Source: Paranoxybacillus vitaminiphilus (GTDB lineage Bacteria; Bacillota; Bacilli; Bacillales; Anoxybacillaceae). Taken from it: a stretch of 64,000 nt of DNA. The position numbers and the translations under genes are program-made. This document shows, piece after piece, positions 55,757 through 64,000 of the stretch. Location of the stretch: assembly GCF_003259935.1 (NCBI RefSeq), contig NZ_QLMH01000002.1, positions 62,001 through 126,000 on the forward strand, given 5' to 3'. The notes under the pieces were generated by a model, which saw only the letters and a list, made by a program, of their open reading frames with translations, searched no databases and had not been told where the DNA came from. Each line of letters begins with the position of its first letter. Position 1 is the stretch's first letter.

Positions 55757-55785
55757 TTGCCTGCAACGATAACTTCCTCTATAAT
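55757..55785 (+). promoter_or_regulatory. Promoter of ypjC-like gene
   Basis: TTGCCT (55757-55762), 17 bp, TATAAT (55780-55785), about 40 bp before the ATG. Confidence 0.6.
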
Positions 55786-55824
55786 TAAGGGCGCCGACTA
55801 TTCTTCATGTACAAGGAGGTCTTT

Positions 55825-56697
55825 ATGATTTTCGGATTAAAAATAAAAAACATTTTCTTTATTTTGCTTGGTGCTGCTATTTTTGCCTTCGGACTCGTTC
55901 ATTTTAATATGCAAAACAATTTGGCTGAAGGCGGCTTTACCGGGATTACTCTTCTTCTTTATTTCTTGTTTCAATGGGATCCTTCCTATACGAATTTAGC
56001 GTTGAATATTCCACTGTTTCTGATCGGCTGGAAATTGCTAGGCCGTAACGCCTTTTTATATACCGTTATTGGTACGGTCAGCTTATCTGTTTTTCTTTGG
56101 ATTTTCCAGCGCTATGCGATTCATATGCCTTTAAAACACGATTTAACATTGGCCGCGCTATTTGCCGGTGTATTTATCGGAATCGGTCTCGGGATTATTT
56201 TCCGCTACGGTGGAACGACTGGCGGCGTTGATATTATTGCAAGGCTCGTGTATAAATATAAAGGCATCAGCATGGGCAAGACGATGTTTGTGTTTGATGC
56301 GGTCGTCATTACGTTATCCCTGATTTTATACCTTTCCTACCGCGAAGCGATGTATACGCTCGTTGCTGTATTTGTTGCCGCCCGTGTCATCGATTTTATG
56401 CAGGATGGCGGTTATGCGGCAAAAGGGGCGACAATCATTTCCGAAAAAAGTAATGAGATCGCCGAAAAAATTATGAATGAAATGGACCGTGGCGTAACGA
56501 TATTGAAAGGACAAGGTTCTTACACAAAGCGTGAACGTGATGTCCTTTATTGCGTCGTTGCGAAAAATGAACTTTCCCGCTTAAAAAGTGTCATTATATC
56601 CGTTGATCCACATGCTTTCGTTGCCGTAAGCGACGTGCATGATGTATTGGGAGAAGGTTTTACTTTAGATGAAAATAAACGTCCGCTTGAACATTGA
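55825..56697 (+). CDS. ypjC: YitT/DUF2179-family membrane protein, YpjC-like
   Basis: The 290-aa protein has five or six hydrophobic helices (IFFILLGAAIFAFGLVHF...), the NLAEGGFTGITLLLYFLF and YGGTTGGVDIIARLVYKYKG motifs of the YitT family, and a soluble C-terminal DUF2179 domain (RGVTILKGQGSYTKRERDVLYCVV). The role is unknown. AAGGAGGTC precedes the ATG. Confidence 0.9.
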   Translation: MIFGLKIKNIFFILLGAAIFAFGLVHFNMQNNLAEGGFTGITLLLYFLFQWDPSYTNLALNIPLFLIGWKLLGRNAFLYTVIGTVSLSVFLWIFQRYAIHMPLKHDLTLAALFAGVFIGIGLGIIFRYGGTTGGVDIIARLVYKYKGISMGKTMFVFDAVVITLSLILYLSYREAMYTLVAVFVAARVIDFMQDGGYAAKGATIISEKSNEIAEKIMNEMDRGVTILKGQGSYTKRERDVLYCVVAKNELSRLKSVIISVDPHAFVAVSDVHDVLGEGFTLDENKRPLEH

Positions 56698-56741
56698 ATC
56701 TCTCCCGCCTATCGCCGCTTAGGTAGAAAAATATAATAAAC

Positions 56742-56836
56742 AAAGGCTGTCTCAAAACACAAAGTGTCAGACCTCATAACGATGCCGCTTCATAACCATA
56801 GCCGGCATAAGGGCAGATGCTTATCGGACAGCCTCT
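56742..56836. repeat. Dispersed palindromic element, copy 16
   Basis: AAAGGCTGTCTC with AAAGTGTCAGACCTCATAAC on the left, and GGGCAGATGCTTATCGGACAGCCTCT on the right (quoted in part). The core differs from the AT-rich form. It lies between converging ypjC and ypjB genes. Confidence 0.8.
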
Positions 56837-56837
56837 T

Positions 56838-57623
56838 TTATTCTTTCTCATGTAATTTGTTCTTTTCCTTTTCCCCGCGATATTTCCGCCAGCCAACATA
56901 GCTTAATGTTAAAATGATGATGCTTCCTGTTGAAATGATGACCCACCATAATGACGGATCGGCTTCATCTTTTTTCACACCGTCAAATAGTGCCTGCAAG
57001 TCTTGTTCCATCTGAAGAAGCTGTTTTAATTGGCTGTCAGGGCTGAGCCGGGAAAATGCCGGTGCTTCTAACAGCTCTATATTTGCAGCAACACGTTTAA
57101 ACCGTTCCGGTGCAACATCAATTTTCACGCTCGGTTCAATCATCTCATATTGATTTAAAAACAGCTGAAACGATGATTGAAACGCTTGCATATTTCTGTT
57201 TTCAACTGCTTTTTTCATTCGATAAAATGCCGCCATAATCGAGTGTTCCATTTCCGACCAAAGCGGTTGATGATCAGAACGAATCGCATCAATAACAAGA
57301 CGAAAGCGGGTCACATCTTCCACCCGTTCTTCTGCTGGTAAAGTTGCAGCTGTTACGGTTTTTAATGCGCTTTCATGAGTAATTGTAACCACATAAAGTT
57401 CATCCATCGACTTTAATCGTTCACGGGCATTGAGCTTAAAAAACTCCTCAGAAAAATGAGTTAACACTTGTTTTGCTTCTTCAAATCTTTTGTTTTTTGC
57501 CAGTCGCAGCGCCTCATCGGAAATTTGATCTAGCTTTTTCCAATCATCTGTTGTTTGCGAAGATACAACATATGGAAATAACATCATAAAAATCATAATG
57601 AATATGAAGGTTTTTCTCTTCAT
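56838..57623 (-). CDS. ypjB: Sporulation-linked YpjB-like protein
   Basis: The 261-aa protein has a signal peptide (FIFIMIFMMLFPYVVSSQ), a helical outer domain and a C-terminal transmembrane helix (VIISTGSIIILTLSYVGW) followed by charged residues. ATG 57623 with GGAGGAGGGA is chosen over the longer frame, which overlaps ypjA. Function not known. Confidence 0.85.
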   Translation of the reverse strand: MKRKTFIFIMIFMMLFPYVVSSQTTDDWKKLDQISDEALRLAKNKRFEEAKQVLTHFSEEFFKLNARERLKSMDELYVVTITHESALKTVTAATLPAEERVEDVTRFRLVIDAIRSDHQPLWSEMEHSIMAAFYRMKKAVENRNMQAFQSSFQLFLNQYEMIEPSVKIDVAPERFKRVAANIELLEAPAFSRLSPDSQLKQLLQMEQDLQALFDGVKKDEADPSLWWVIISTGSIIILTLSYVGWRKYRGEKEKNKLHEKE

Positions 57624-57682
57624 TCTTGTCCCTCCTCCGCTACCTACTAACAATGTATGAAGAGGTGGACAAGAGTAGACCT

Positions 57683-58264
57683 CTATTTTACGCGCTTTAA
57701 ACGAAAGCAAAGAAAATAGGTGATACTAATCGAAACAATGCTCAGCCAAAAGGTAAAATAACCAATTTGCGGTATATACTCATCGAGCATGCTGTATCGC
57801 GGCAGCATGCGGAAAACATAGTCAATGACATCGTTATGCAATGTCCAAACGGCCGCAAATGCTAAGTGCCGCAGTTTGATTCGATAAAACGGCGCATACA
57901 ATATTCCTTCAAGCGCCATTGCCGCGTGTGATAAAATGAGCATCCAGGCAACCCAATCGAGCGTTCCTGTCACTTTCCAAACAAGCAAATTCATCACAAC
58001 CGCCCAAATGCCGTATTTAAACAGAGTCACCATTGCCAGCGCTTCGAAAAGCGGCCAATTTCTCCCCAATAAAAACGCAATGAGCACAAAAACAAAAAAT
58101 AAACTTGCCGTCGGGCTGTCCGGTACAAATAACAGAAACCTCAGCGGAGTTTCTGATAGTTGACTTCCGTACCATATGTATCCGTAAATCGTTCCCAATA
58201 TGTTCATCATCAGCAAAAGCCATAAAACAGAACGGTGCATGAGCAGCGAAAAGATAAATCTCAT
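57683..58264 (-). CDS. ypjA: DUF1405 membrane protein, YpjA
   Basis: The 193-aa protein has about five hydrophobic helices and lacks soluble domains. It matches YpjA/DUF1405 by position between qcrC and ypjB and by LEGILYAPFYRIKLRHL-type conserved sequence. The role is unknown. Confidence 0.88.
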   Translation of the reverse strand: MRFIFSLLMHRSVLWLLLMMNILGTIYGYIWYGSQLSETPLRFLLFVPDSPTASLFFVFVLIAFLLGRNWPLFEALAMVTLFKYGIWAVVMNLLVWKVTGTLDWVAWMLILSHAAMALEGILYAPFYRIKLRHLAFAAVWTLHNDVIDYVFRMLPRYSMLDEYIPQIGYFTFWLSIVSISITYFLCFRLKRVK

Positions 58265-58301
58265 ATTTCACCAACTTTCCCAATAGTATGCAGGAAGTAA
58301 A

Positions 58302-58333
58302 CAAAAAAGCTGACTATAAGCTAGCCAGCTTTT
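58302..58333 (-). terminator. Terminator of the qcrABC operon
   Basis: AAAAAGCTG and CAGCTTTTT pair perfectly across a 13-nt loop; it lies just after the qcrC stop and works on both strands. Confidence 0.88.
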
Positions 58334-58340
58334 TGTAGCA

Positions 58341-59108
58341 TTATTCCGCTTTCAAACCTGCAATAAACTCTGCAAGCTTCTTTAACTCTTCATCTGTACC
58401 TTTAAAAATACCTCCTGGCATGCTGCCTTGTCCGTCTTTGGCGATCTTCGCTACTTCCTCAGCGCTTAAGCCTGTACCGACAAGCGATGGCGCTGCAGGA
58501 CCGCCTTGAAGATTTTCACCATGACATGTCGTACATGTATTCGCTTGGGCGATTTTGTAGCCGTCCGCATTTTTATCGATTTCCACTTCCGCGCGAATCT
58601 TGCCTTGTTCAGCTGCTGCTTCCCAGTCGTGAGTCACGACAGATTCCCAAGTTAAGAAGACGATTGCAGCTAACGTTAAAAGCATCATTCCAACCGCAAC
58701 AGGACGCTTCGTTGGACGGCGCTCCGGTCCGCGATCTAAGAATGGCGCCAACAATAACGCACCAAACGCAAGACCTGGCATGATAATCGCACCAACGACT
58801 GTGTAAGGACCTGATGCATATGAGTATTTTAACAATTGATACAAGAATAAGAAATACCAGTCCGGAAGCGGAATATACGACGTATCCGTTGGGTCAGCGA
58901 TACGCTCTAATGGTGATGGATGGGCAACAGTCAAGCATAAGAAGCCGATTAAAAATACGGCACCTACCATCCACTCTTTTAATAAGAAGTTCGGCCAAAA
59001 CGCTTCCGTCTTCCCAGGATATTCCGAATAATCCTTTGGAATATTCGGCTTTCGCTCAGCAGGAACACGGGAGTCGCCGACAAATTTCATCCCTTTTCCG
59101 CGATGCAT
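58341..59108 (-). CDS. qcrC: Menaquinol:cytochrome c reductase cytochrome b/c subunit
   Basis: The 255-aa subunit fuses a subunit IV-like part with three membrane helices and the PDWY quinol-site motif (82-85) to a C-terminal cytochrome c domain with CTTCH (Cys192, Cys195, His196) and GSMPGG as Met ligand region. This fusion is normal for Bacillus bc complexes. ATG 59108 follows GGGGGACATG. Confidence 0.96.
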   Translation of the reverse strand: MHRGKGMKFVGDSRVPAERKPNIPKDYSEYPGKTEAFWPNFLLKEWMVGAVFLIGFLCLTVAHPSPLERIADPTDTSYIPLPDWYFLFLYQLLKYSYASGPYTVVGAIIMPGLAFGALLLAPFLDRGPERRPTKRPVAVGMMLLTLAAIVFLTWESVVTHDWEAAAEQGKIRAEVEIDKNADGYKIAQANTCTTCHGENLQGGPAAPSLVGTGLSAEEVAKIAKDGQGSMPGGIFKGTDEELKKLAEFIAGLKAE

Positions 59109-59162
59109 TTCATGTCCCCCTCCTTTTTCTCATAGGCTAACGCACACCGTACAGCGTAATTT

Positions 59163-59837
59163 TTACAGTGGACCGGAAATACCTTGTTTACGAATCATTA
59201 AGAAGTGAGCTGCCATTAATCCAAGCAACGCAGCCGGCAAGAAAAATACGTGAATCGCAAAGAAACGCGTTAATGTTTGCGCACCAACGATTTCCGGATG
59301 ACCAGCTAATAATGTTTTAATCGTTGGACCAATCACCGGTGTCGCTTCAGCAATTTGCAAACCTACCTTTGTCGCAAATAGCGCTTTCATATCCCATGGC
59401 AATAGATAGCCAGTGAAACCAAGCCCCATCATTACCATGAAAATTAACACGCCGACAATCCAGTTTAGCTCACGCGGTTTTTTGTATGCGCCCTGGAAGA
59501 AGACACGCAATGTATGTAAAAACATCATTACAATAACAAGGCTTGCTCCCCAATGGTGCATACCGCGTACAATTTGTCCGAATGCCACTTCGTTTTGTAA
59601 GTAATAAACGGACTCCCATGCGTTTTTAATATCCGGAACATAGTACATCGTTAAAAACATACCGGATAAAATTTGGATGACCGTAACGAAGAACGTTAAT
59701 CCGCCAAAACAGTAAACGAATGCCGAAAAATGATGTGCAGGGTTAACATGTTCCGGAACTTCATGGTCAGCGATATCCCGCCACAAAGGCGTAATATCTA
59801 GACGCTCGTCAACCCAATCATAAATCTTATTTAACAC
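59163..59837 (-). CDS. qcrB: Menaquinol:cytochrome c reductase cytochrome b6 subunit
   Basis: The 224-aa membrane protein has four helices with the b-heme ligand histidines (HHWGASLVIVMMFLHTLRVF and RFFAIHVFFLPAALLGLMAAH). It pairs with qcrC as the split b6/IV arrangement. It follows qcrA by 3 nt. Confidence 0.96.
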   Translation of the reverse strand: MLNKIYDWVDERLDITPLWRDIADHEVPEHVNPAHHFSAFVYCFGGLTFFVTVIQILSGMFLTMYYVPDIKNAWESVYYLQNEVAFGQIVRGMHHWGASLVIVMMFLHTLRVFFQGAYKKPRELNWIVGVLIFMVMMGLGFTGYLLPWDMKALFATKVGLQIAEATPVIGPTIKTLLAGHPEIVGAQTLTRFFAIHVFFLPAALLGLMAAHFLMIRKQGISGPL

Positions 59838-59840
59838 GTA

Positions 59841-60350
59841 TTACGCCTCCCCTCGTGGTTTCGCTTTACCTAAGTATAACGTACCGTCTTTCACTTTTAG
59901 CTCATAACGGTCTAATGGATATATAGGCGGCGTTCCTGGAACGTTTGTGCCATCTTTTTCATATAAACCATAGTGGCAAGGACAGAAGAAACGGTTTGGA
60001 TTCCCTTTATCACCGTTCCAGTTGACTGTACATCCTAAGTGTTTGCACACCGGAGAAAGTGCAACAATTTCTCCTTTGTCATCTTTGTACACCCACGCGG
60101 ATTTTGGCTCTTCAGATTCATACCACGCATCTTTTACCTTTACTTTAAAGTCGAAGCGTTGCGGCTCTGTCGTAATATCTTTCACTTGGGCAACAGCAAC
60201 CATCTCAGTTCCCGCTTCTTCCTTTAAGATTGGATCCAATGCGAAACGAACCATCGGCATCAACATCCCCGCAGCCATAAATCCGCCAACGCCAGTTAAG
60301 GTGTAGTTTAAAAACTGCCGTCTCGAAACCCGATGCTTATTCTCGCTCAT
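59841..60350 (-). CDS. qcrA: Rieske iron-sulfur subunit
   Basis: The 169-aa subunit has a Tat-type SRRQFLNY start (9-16), one membrane helix and the 2Fe-2S motifs CKHLGC (102-107) and CPCHYG (123-128). ATG 60350 after GGGGGAAA is used; the longer frame has no ribosome site. Confidence 0.96.
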   Translation of the reverse strand: MSENKHRVSRRQFLNYTLTGVGGFMAAGMLMPMVRFALDPILKEEAGTEMVAVAQVKDITTEPQRFDFKVKVKDAWYESEEPKSAWVYKDDKGEIVALSPVCKHLGCTVNWNGDKGNPNRFFCPCHYGLYEKDGTNVPGTPPIYPLDRYELKVKDGTLYLGKAKPRGEA

Positions 60351-60423
60351 TGTTTTCCCCCCTCTATATAAAGTTAAGTCCATCCGGACAATAGCATAAC
60401 ACATATAAAACTAGGACATTCTA

Positions 60424-60452
60424 ATGATATCTCAAGAAATCGACAAGGTCAA
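60424..60452 (-). promoter_or_regulatory. Candidate promoter of qcrABC
   Basis: The minus strand has TTGACC (60447-60452), 17 bp, TATCAT (60424-60429), about 75 bp before qcrA. Confidence 0.55.
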
Positions 60453-60497
60453 TATTCTCGTTGCTGTAACCGCTATCACGTTATGACAATTTTTTGC

Positions 60498-60953
60498 TTA
60501 TGACCACTTCGAAATTAATAAATTCATCAGTTGCGAAGTTTGATCCATCACGATTTGCTGCTTATATTTTTCGTCCATATGCTCAAGCGGAATCGACGGC
60601 AGCCAAAGAAGCGTGCCCGGCAAACTAGCTTCTCCTGCTTTCCACTCCGTATCGGACGTCACATAAAAAATATGCTTCATTCCGTTCGCTGTTAACTGGC
60701 TTGTCCAATCGGCAATCCGCTTGATTTTTTCTTCCATGCTTTCTGATGTGAAATATGTAAACGGCGGCAATAAAAACACTCTTCCTTTAAATTGTCTTTC
60801 AAGCTCGCCTACGATGATTTGCACAAACTCTCCCATCGAAGCAATGGACTTTACGTTTTTTTCCAATGTCAGCGGAATAAGCGGAATCACAGCTGTATCT
60901 ATATATTCTTTTTCTTGCAAATAGACTTCAACATCTTTCGCCGTCCATTTCAT
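60498..60953 (-). CDS. ypiF: YpiF family protein (DUF2487)
   Basis: The 151-aa protein begins MKWTAKDVEVYLQEKEYIDT after GAGGAGAGAAC; the frame reaches further upstream without a site. The family has unknown function and stands next to qcrA in Bacillaceae. It has no signal peptide. Confidence 0.88.
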   Translation of the reverse strand: MKWTAKDVEVYLQEKEYIDTAVIPLIPLTLEKNVKSIASMGEFVQIIVGELERQFKGRVFLLPPFTYFTSESMEEKIKRIADWTSQLTANGMKHIFYVTSDTEWKAGEASLPGTLLWLPSIPLEHMDEKYKQQIVMDQTSQLMNLLISKWS

Positions 60954-61010
60954 GTCTGTTCTCTCCTCTGATTTAGTGAATTTCATCTTAACCATTTTAA
61001 CACAAAAAAG

Positions 61011-61125
61011 AAGAGGTTGACCCAAAAGTGTCTGACCTCACGCGTAATTCACCATATATCGTGTTTTCATTATGTCCTGCATATGATGGTTGTTGGGGCT
61101 GACACTTTGCTTTACGGTCATCCCC
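61011..61125. repeat. Dispersed palindromic element, copy 17
   Basis: AAGAGGTTGACCCAAAAGTG and GACACTTTGCTTTACGGTCA, with CTGACCTCACGCG, CACCATATATCGTG and ATATGATGG inside. Its right edge overlaps the last codons of ypiB. Confidence 0.85.
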
Positions 61126-61660
61126 ATAAGCGCTTCAATTGATCCGTCAAACGCTTAAATTCCTGCTCATCACCGCGGTCAAGCGCTTCATCAATTAATT
61201 TCATCAGTTTTTCTTTTTGAAAATTTTGTATCGATTTCTCTAAAAATTGCTCCGCCAAAATTTGATCTTTTTCATTGACTTGTAAATGTTTCGGGATATA
61301 CGGATTTTCCTCCAGCACAGCTACATATTGCGGAGAATGGAAGGAAGCTCGAAAGTTCAGCTGAATGTAAATATCCTCATCCCGATTTAAGCGGATATCA
61401 TGGAATGACTTTTCCGCATCTGTCGTCATGACGTTTTCCTTATAAAAACGAAACGGTACATCATCAACACAATGTGTTGACATAATCATTCCGCGCGGAC
61501 AGTATTGCGCTTTTTCCACAAAATGCACTTTTTGCATCAGCTGATCATGGCTCATTAAATAGTTTAAGATCCAAACACATTCACGCCTTTTCAGCTGATA
61601 ATTGCTCAAAAACCAACGGATAAACTCTTTTTTTTCATTTACGGATACATGGGTCGTCAA
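61118..61660 (-). CDS. ypiB: UPF0302 protein YpiB
   Basis: The 180-aa protein matches Ypi[36 protein letters not shown] and a C-terminal [20 protein letters not shown] helix. The function is unknown. The start is TTG 61660 after GAGGAGGGAAG. It lies between ypiF and the TPR gene ypiA as in B. subtilis. Confidence 0.92.
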   Translation of the reverse strand: MTTHVSVNEKKEFIRWFLSNYQLKRRECVWILNYLMSHDQLMQKVHFVEKAQYCPRGMIMSTHCVDDVPFRFYKENVMTTDAEKSFHDIRLNRDEDIYIQLNFRASFHSPQYVAVLEENPYIPKHLQVNEKDQILAEQFLEKSIQNFQKEKLMKLIDEALDRGDEQEFKRLTDQLKRLWG

Positions 61661-61751
61661 TTCCGCTTCCCTCCTCTATATTTTCAATAAGAAAGAGGTA
61701 TATGCTTTGACTATTCGATTTCTGCTTTTCCAATGCCTGCAACCGCTTTTC

Positions 61752-63011
61752 TCATTCTTCTTCCAGTTGGAGAACCATTTCTGCCGCTTCCGTATGGGTC
61801 GGATCGATTTGCAAAATTTGTTCAAACAATTGCTTCGCTGTTTTGCGATTTCCTTCCTCGATGAGAAAATACGCATATTCCTCAAGAAAATCGACTTCGT
61901 TCTTAAAGAAAGTATATGCTTCTTGGTAATGTTTTAATGCATCGGAATACATTTCTAGCTGATGTTTTGCCCGCGCTAAATCCCATTCAAACTGCGGGTC
62001 ATACTCACCCTGCTTCATCGCTTCTTCGATGCAAGCGACGACATCTTCGTAGCGTTCCTGATGCAAGAGTAGCTTCGTCAATGTCAAGAGCGCCTCCAAG
62101 TATCCCGAATCAACATGAACCGCTGCGCGTAAATGTTCTTCTGCTTCATCCGGCTTTCCAAGTTTCAGAGCAATTTTGCCGGCATACAACAACAATTCTT
62201 TATTCCATTCATCTACTTTCAAGCCTTCTTTTGCTGTGTCATAGCTTTTTTGCAAATCACCCTCATGCTCATATGCTTTTGCCAAATATAAATACAATGG
62301 CACATATTCTGCATCTAACTCTTTAAGATCTTTCAGCTTTTCAATCGCCGTTTGGTAATAGCCGGCTTGAAACGCGGTAAATCCGTAGCCAAACAGCGTA
62401 TGAATTTCCAGCTTTTCTTTCAACGCTTCTTCATAATACGGAAGCGCTTCTTCAAACCGGCCGGATAAACTTAATGCTTCCGCGAGACGCTGCGAAATAG
62501 AGGTGCCGGCAAGCGCCGTTTCTTTTTCTAATACCTTTTTATAAAATTCAACGCTCTTTTGGTATTCTCCTTTTGTTAAATAAAATTCTCCGAGAGCAAA
62601 TTGAATAATTGGCTCATCCGGCAGTTGTTCGTAGGCAAGAAGCAGTTTACGCTCGCTTACCTCATCCAGTCCCTGCATTTGATAAAGGTCAGCGGCAAGC
62701 AGGCAGGCACGGGGATAGATCGGATCGTTTTCATCAATTTCTGCTAAAATATCAATCGCTTTGTCTTCTTCGTCAAGCTCCGTATAAATCTCTGCTAAAA
62801 ACAATAAAATATCTCCTTCATCAGGATAGCGGCAAGACAGCTCTTCAAGAATATCGCGCGCTTCAGGAAGGAGCCCCCATGAAAAAAGATGTTCCGCTAA
62901 CATATATTTTTCTTCATCGCTGCATTCCGCTTTTACTTTTGGTATTAATTTAAGAGCTTTCTCAATTTCTCCGTTTTCGACAAGACGAACGAGTTTCTCA
63001 ATCGGCATCAT
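61752..63011 (-). CDS. ypiA: TPR-repeat protein YpiA
   Basis: The 419-aa cytosolic protein is made almost fully of tetratricopeptide repeats (for example LFSWGLLPEARDILEELSCRYPDEGDILLFLAEIY-type units, quoted in short as AEIYTELDEEDKAIDIL and ALGEFYLTKGEYQKSVEFY). It probably scaffolds other proteins. ypiA lies next to ypiB and near aro genes in Bacillaceae. Confidence 0.9.
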   Translation of the reverse strand: MMPIEKLVRLVENGEIEKALKLIPKVKAECSDEEKYMLAEHLFSWGLLPEARDILEELSCRYPDEGDILLFLAEIYTELDEEDKAIDILAEIDENDPIYPRACLLAADLYQMQGLDEVSERKLLLAYEQLPDEPIIQFALGEFYLTKGEYQKSVEFYKKVLEKETALAGTSISQRLAEALSLSGRFEEALPYYEEALKEKLEIHTLFGYGFTAFQAGYYQTAIEKLKDLKELDAEYVPLYLYLAKAYEHEGDLQKSYDTAKEGLKVDEWNKELLLYAGKIALKLGKPDEAEEHLRAAVHVDSGYLEALLTLTKLLLHQERYEDVVACIEEAMKQGEYDPQFEWDLARAKHQLEMYSDALKHYQEAYTFFKNEVDFLEEYAYFLIEEGNRKTAKQLFEQILQIDPTHTEAAEMVLQLEEE

Positions 63012-63016
63012 TCTCG

Positions 63017-63931
63017 CTAACCCTTTCTTTCATCAAAATGTGCGGCAAACATTCCCGGGGCACGAACAACGCATTCTTTGCCAAAACCGGGATAAAAATA
63101 GATTTGCTCTCCTGCTTTTAACAATCTCCCTTTATGAACCGTAATCGTTGGAACATGATTATCATAATCGACAATCGGCTTTTCGGCAACTAAATGGCTT
63201 GTTGGCATGTGTTCATACAAGTTATAATCTACTTCGCCGCCGATGCGGATATCTCCTTTTTGCGGGTAAATGCCGATTTTTTTTAACACCTCTAATGAAA
63301 GCGGCGTACGTTCTTTTAGCGAAAATGGAATAAACGGAATTTTATGTTCCTTTAAAACTTGCCTCCATTGTTTTTGCTGCAACGATAAAGCTCGCTGGCT
63401 TTTCCAATGCGGAGAAAAGGCAAGAAAATAGGGAGATAGCGCCTCGTAAATCCAATACCAAGGCACGTTTGCCAAATTTTCCTCCCCATCCAATTCAATA
63501 AAGATGACCGGAATTTTGCAGCGTTTGCACTCCCGTACAAATGACGGCGTTAAGGTGCGAAGCGGAATTTTTACACCAATAAAATAATCAATCGGGCTGT
63601 TGAGCAGCTGCTGCCGCAATTGCTGCAGCGCTTTTGGCAACTGCTTTTCATAACGGACATCACAGACAGCCAGCAATGTTGTACAGCCTCGGGAAATAAA
63701 ATGCTGCTGCACATATTGTTTAAATTGTTCAAACGTTCTTTGCTTCTGAAACGAAAAGTCAAGCATCACGTATCCCGCTGTTAACACAAATTCGTCCACA
63801 GGCATGCGAATGAAATGATAGCGGGAGATTTTCCTGCTCATATAGTCAATGCGGTTGTCGTCAATCACTAACGAACAACATTCCACCTTATTATTTTTTA
63901 ATACATTTGCCTGCTCGATAATATACGGCAC
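63017..63931 (-). CDS. Unknown 304-aa cytosolic protein
   Basis: I cannot place this protein. It begins MPYIIEQANVLKNNKVECCS; a first part resembling the start of amidohydrolase-like proteins (an imidazolone-type entry strand with IDDNRIDYMS) is followed by an unrelated-looking helical domain and a C-terminal part (KGRLLKAGEQIYFYPGFGKECVVRAPGMFAA, cited in part) that again looks like a small beta domain. It lies 5 bp upstream of ypiA and is likely co-transcribed. In B. subtilis aroE is next to ypiA, so this is an extra gene. Confidence 0.6.
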   Translation of the reverse strand: MPYIIEQANVLKNNKVECCSLVIDDNRIDYMSRKISRYHFIRMPVDEFVLTAGYVMLDFSFQKQRTFEQFKQYVQQHFISRGCTTLLAVCDVRYEKQLPKALQQLRQQLLNSPIDYFIGVKIPLRTLTPSFVRECKRCKIPVIFIELDGEENLANVPWYWIYEALSPYFLAFSPHWKSQRALSLQQKQWRQVLKEHKIPFIPFSLKERTPLSLEVLKKIGIYPQKGDIRIGGEVDYNLYEHMPTSHLVAEKPIVDYDNHVPTITVHKGRLLKAGEQIYFYPGFGKECVVRAPGMFAAHFDERKG

Positions 63932-64000
63932 GTTTACATCCCCCCATCATATTTGTCCTTAAGACAAGCTATGATGAAAAAGGGAAAACTATGAATTTGT

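Noticed and set aside
55734-55785. TTGACA at 55734 as the -35 for TATAAT at 55780
   Set aside because: The spacing of 40 bp is far too long; TTGCCT at 55757 fits with 17 bp.

Overview
The window looks like a chromosome segment of a thermophilic spore-forming Bacillaceae of the Geobacillus/Parageobacillus group. The basis is low-to-moderate GC, strong GGAGG-type ribosome sites, many GTG/TTG starts, close protein similarity (from memory) to Geobacillus and Bacillus subtilis families, and a gene order that follows B. subtilis over long stretches (dinG-ypmA-ypmB-aspB...asnS-dnaD-nth-ypoC-ponA-recU, then panBCD-birA-cca-bshA-bshB1-mgsA-dapB-ypjD, ypjABC and qcrABC-ypiF-ypiB-ypiA). The assignment is from reading only; no database search was run. 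Layout: 1-1170 holds a minus-strand tRNA operon (Tyr-Trp-His-Gln-Gly-Cys-Gly) with its own promoters and an odd 158-bp tandem duplication carrying tRNA-Gly 5' halves. 1296-2253 holds a small unknown gene and an Hsp20 chaperone. 2256-13240 is a minus-strand galactoside locus: lipoprotein binding protein and two permeases, the Leloir genes galK-galE-galT, a mutarotase-like protein, a GH42 beta-galactosidase and a LacI-type repressor. After an EcsC-family gene comes a GH36 alpha-galactosidase (14386-16572) whose upstream region has a perfect 24-bp palindrome related to the box in the binding-protein promoter, so both probably answer to the same repressor. Next is glpD with a terminator/antiterminator leader. 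19243-21738 is a group of small, probably sporulation-linked genes (Hsp20, YbxH/CsgA-like, YppG-like with a sigma-K-type promoter, YppF-like). 21788-29878 is a seven-gene Liv-type ABC transporter operon carrying two acyl/aryl-CoA ligase-type genes, likely an uptake-and-activation system for an organic acid. From 30229 on the core housekeeping order resumes: recU-ponA facing ypoC-nth-dnaD-asnS. Between asnS and aspB, which are close neighbours in B. subtilis, sits a four-gene accessory island (38402-42487) of unrecognised proteins: a short protein with an N-terminal CxC, a coiled-coil protein, a Cys-rich beta protein behind a near-consensus sigma-K promoter, and a long coiled-coil protein. I propose it is a spore-surface or appendage locus. 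The remainder is pantothenate, biotin-ligase/CCA, bacillithiol, methylglyoxal/lysine and menaquinol:cytochrome c reductase genes. Threaded through the whole window are about 17 copies of one dispersed palindromic element (about 45-145 bp; outer arms AGGCTGTCTCA or AGGCTGACC, inner arm GGTCTGACC, often an AT-rich CACAATATAT core). They lie mostly at gene 3' ends, one lies inside an operon, one forms the 3' half of a small ORF, and one locus looks nested. No transposase, prophage or CRISPR array was seen.
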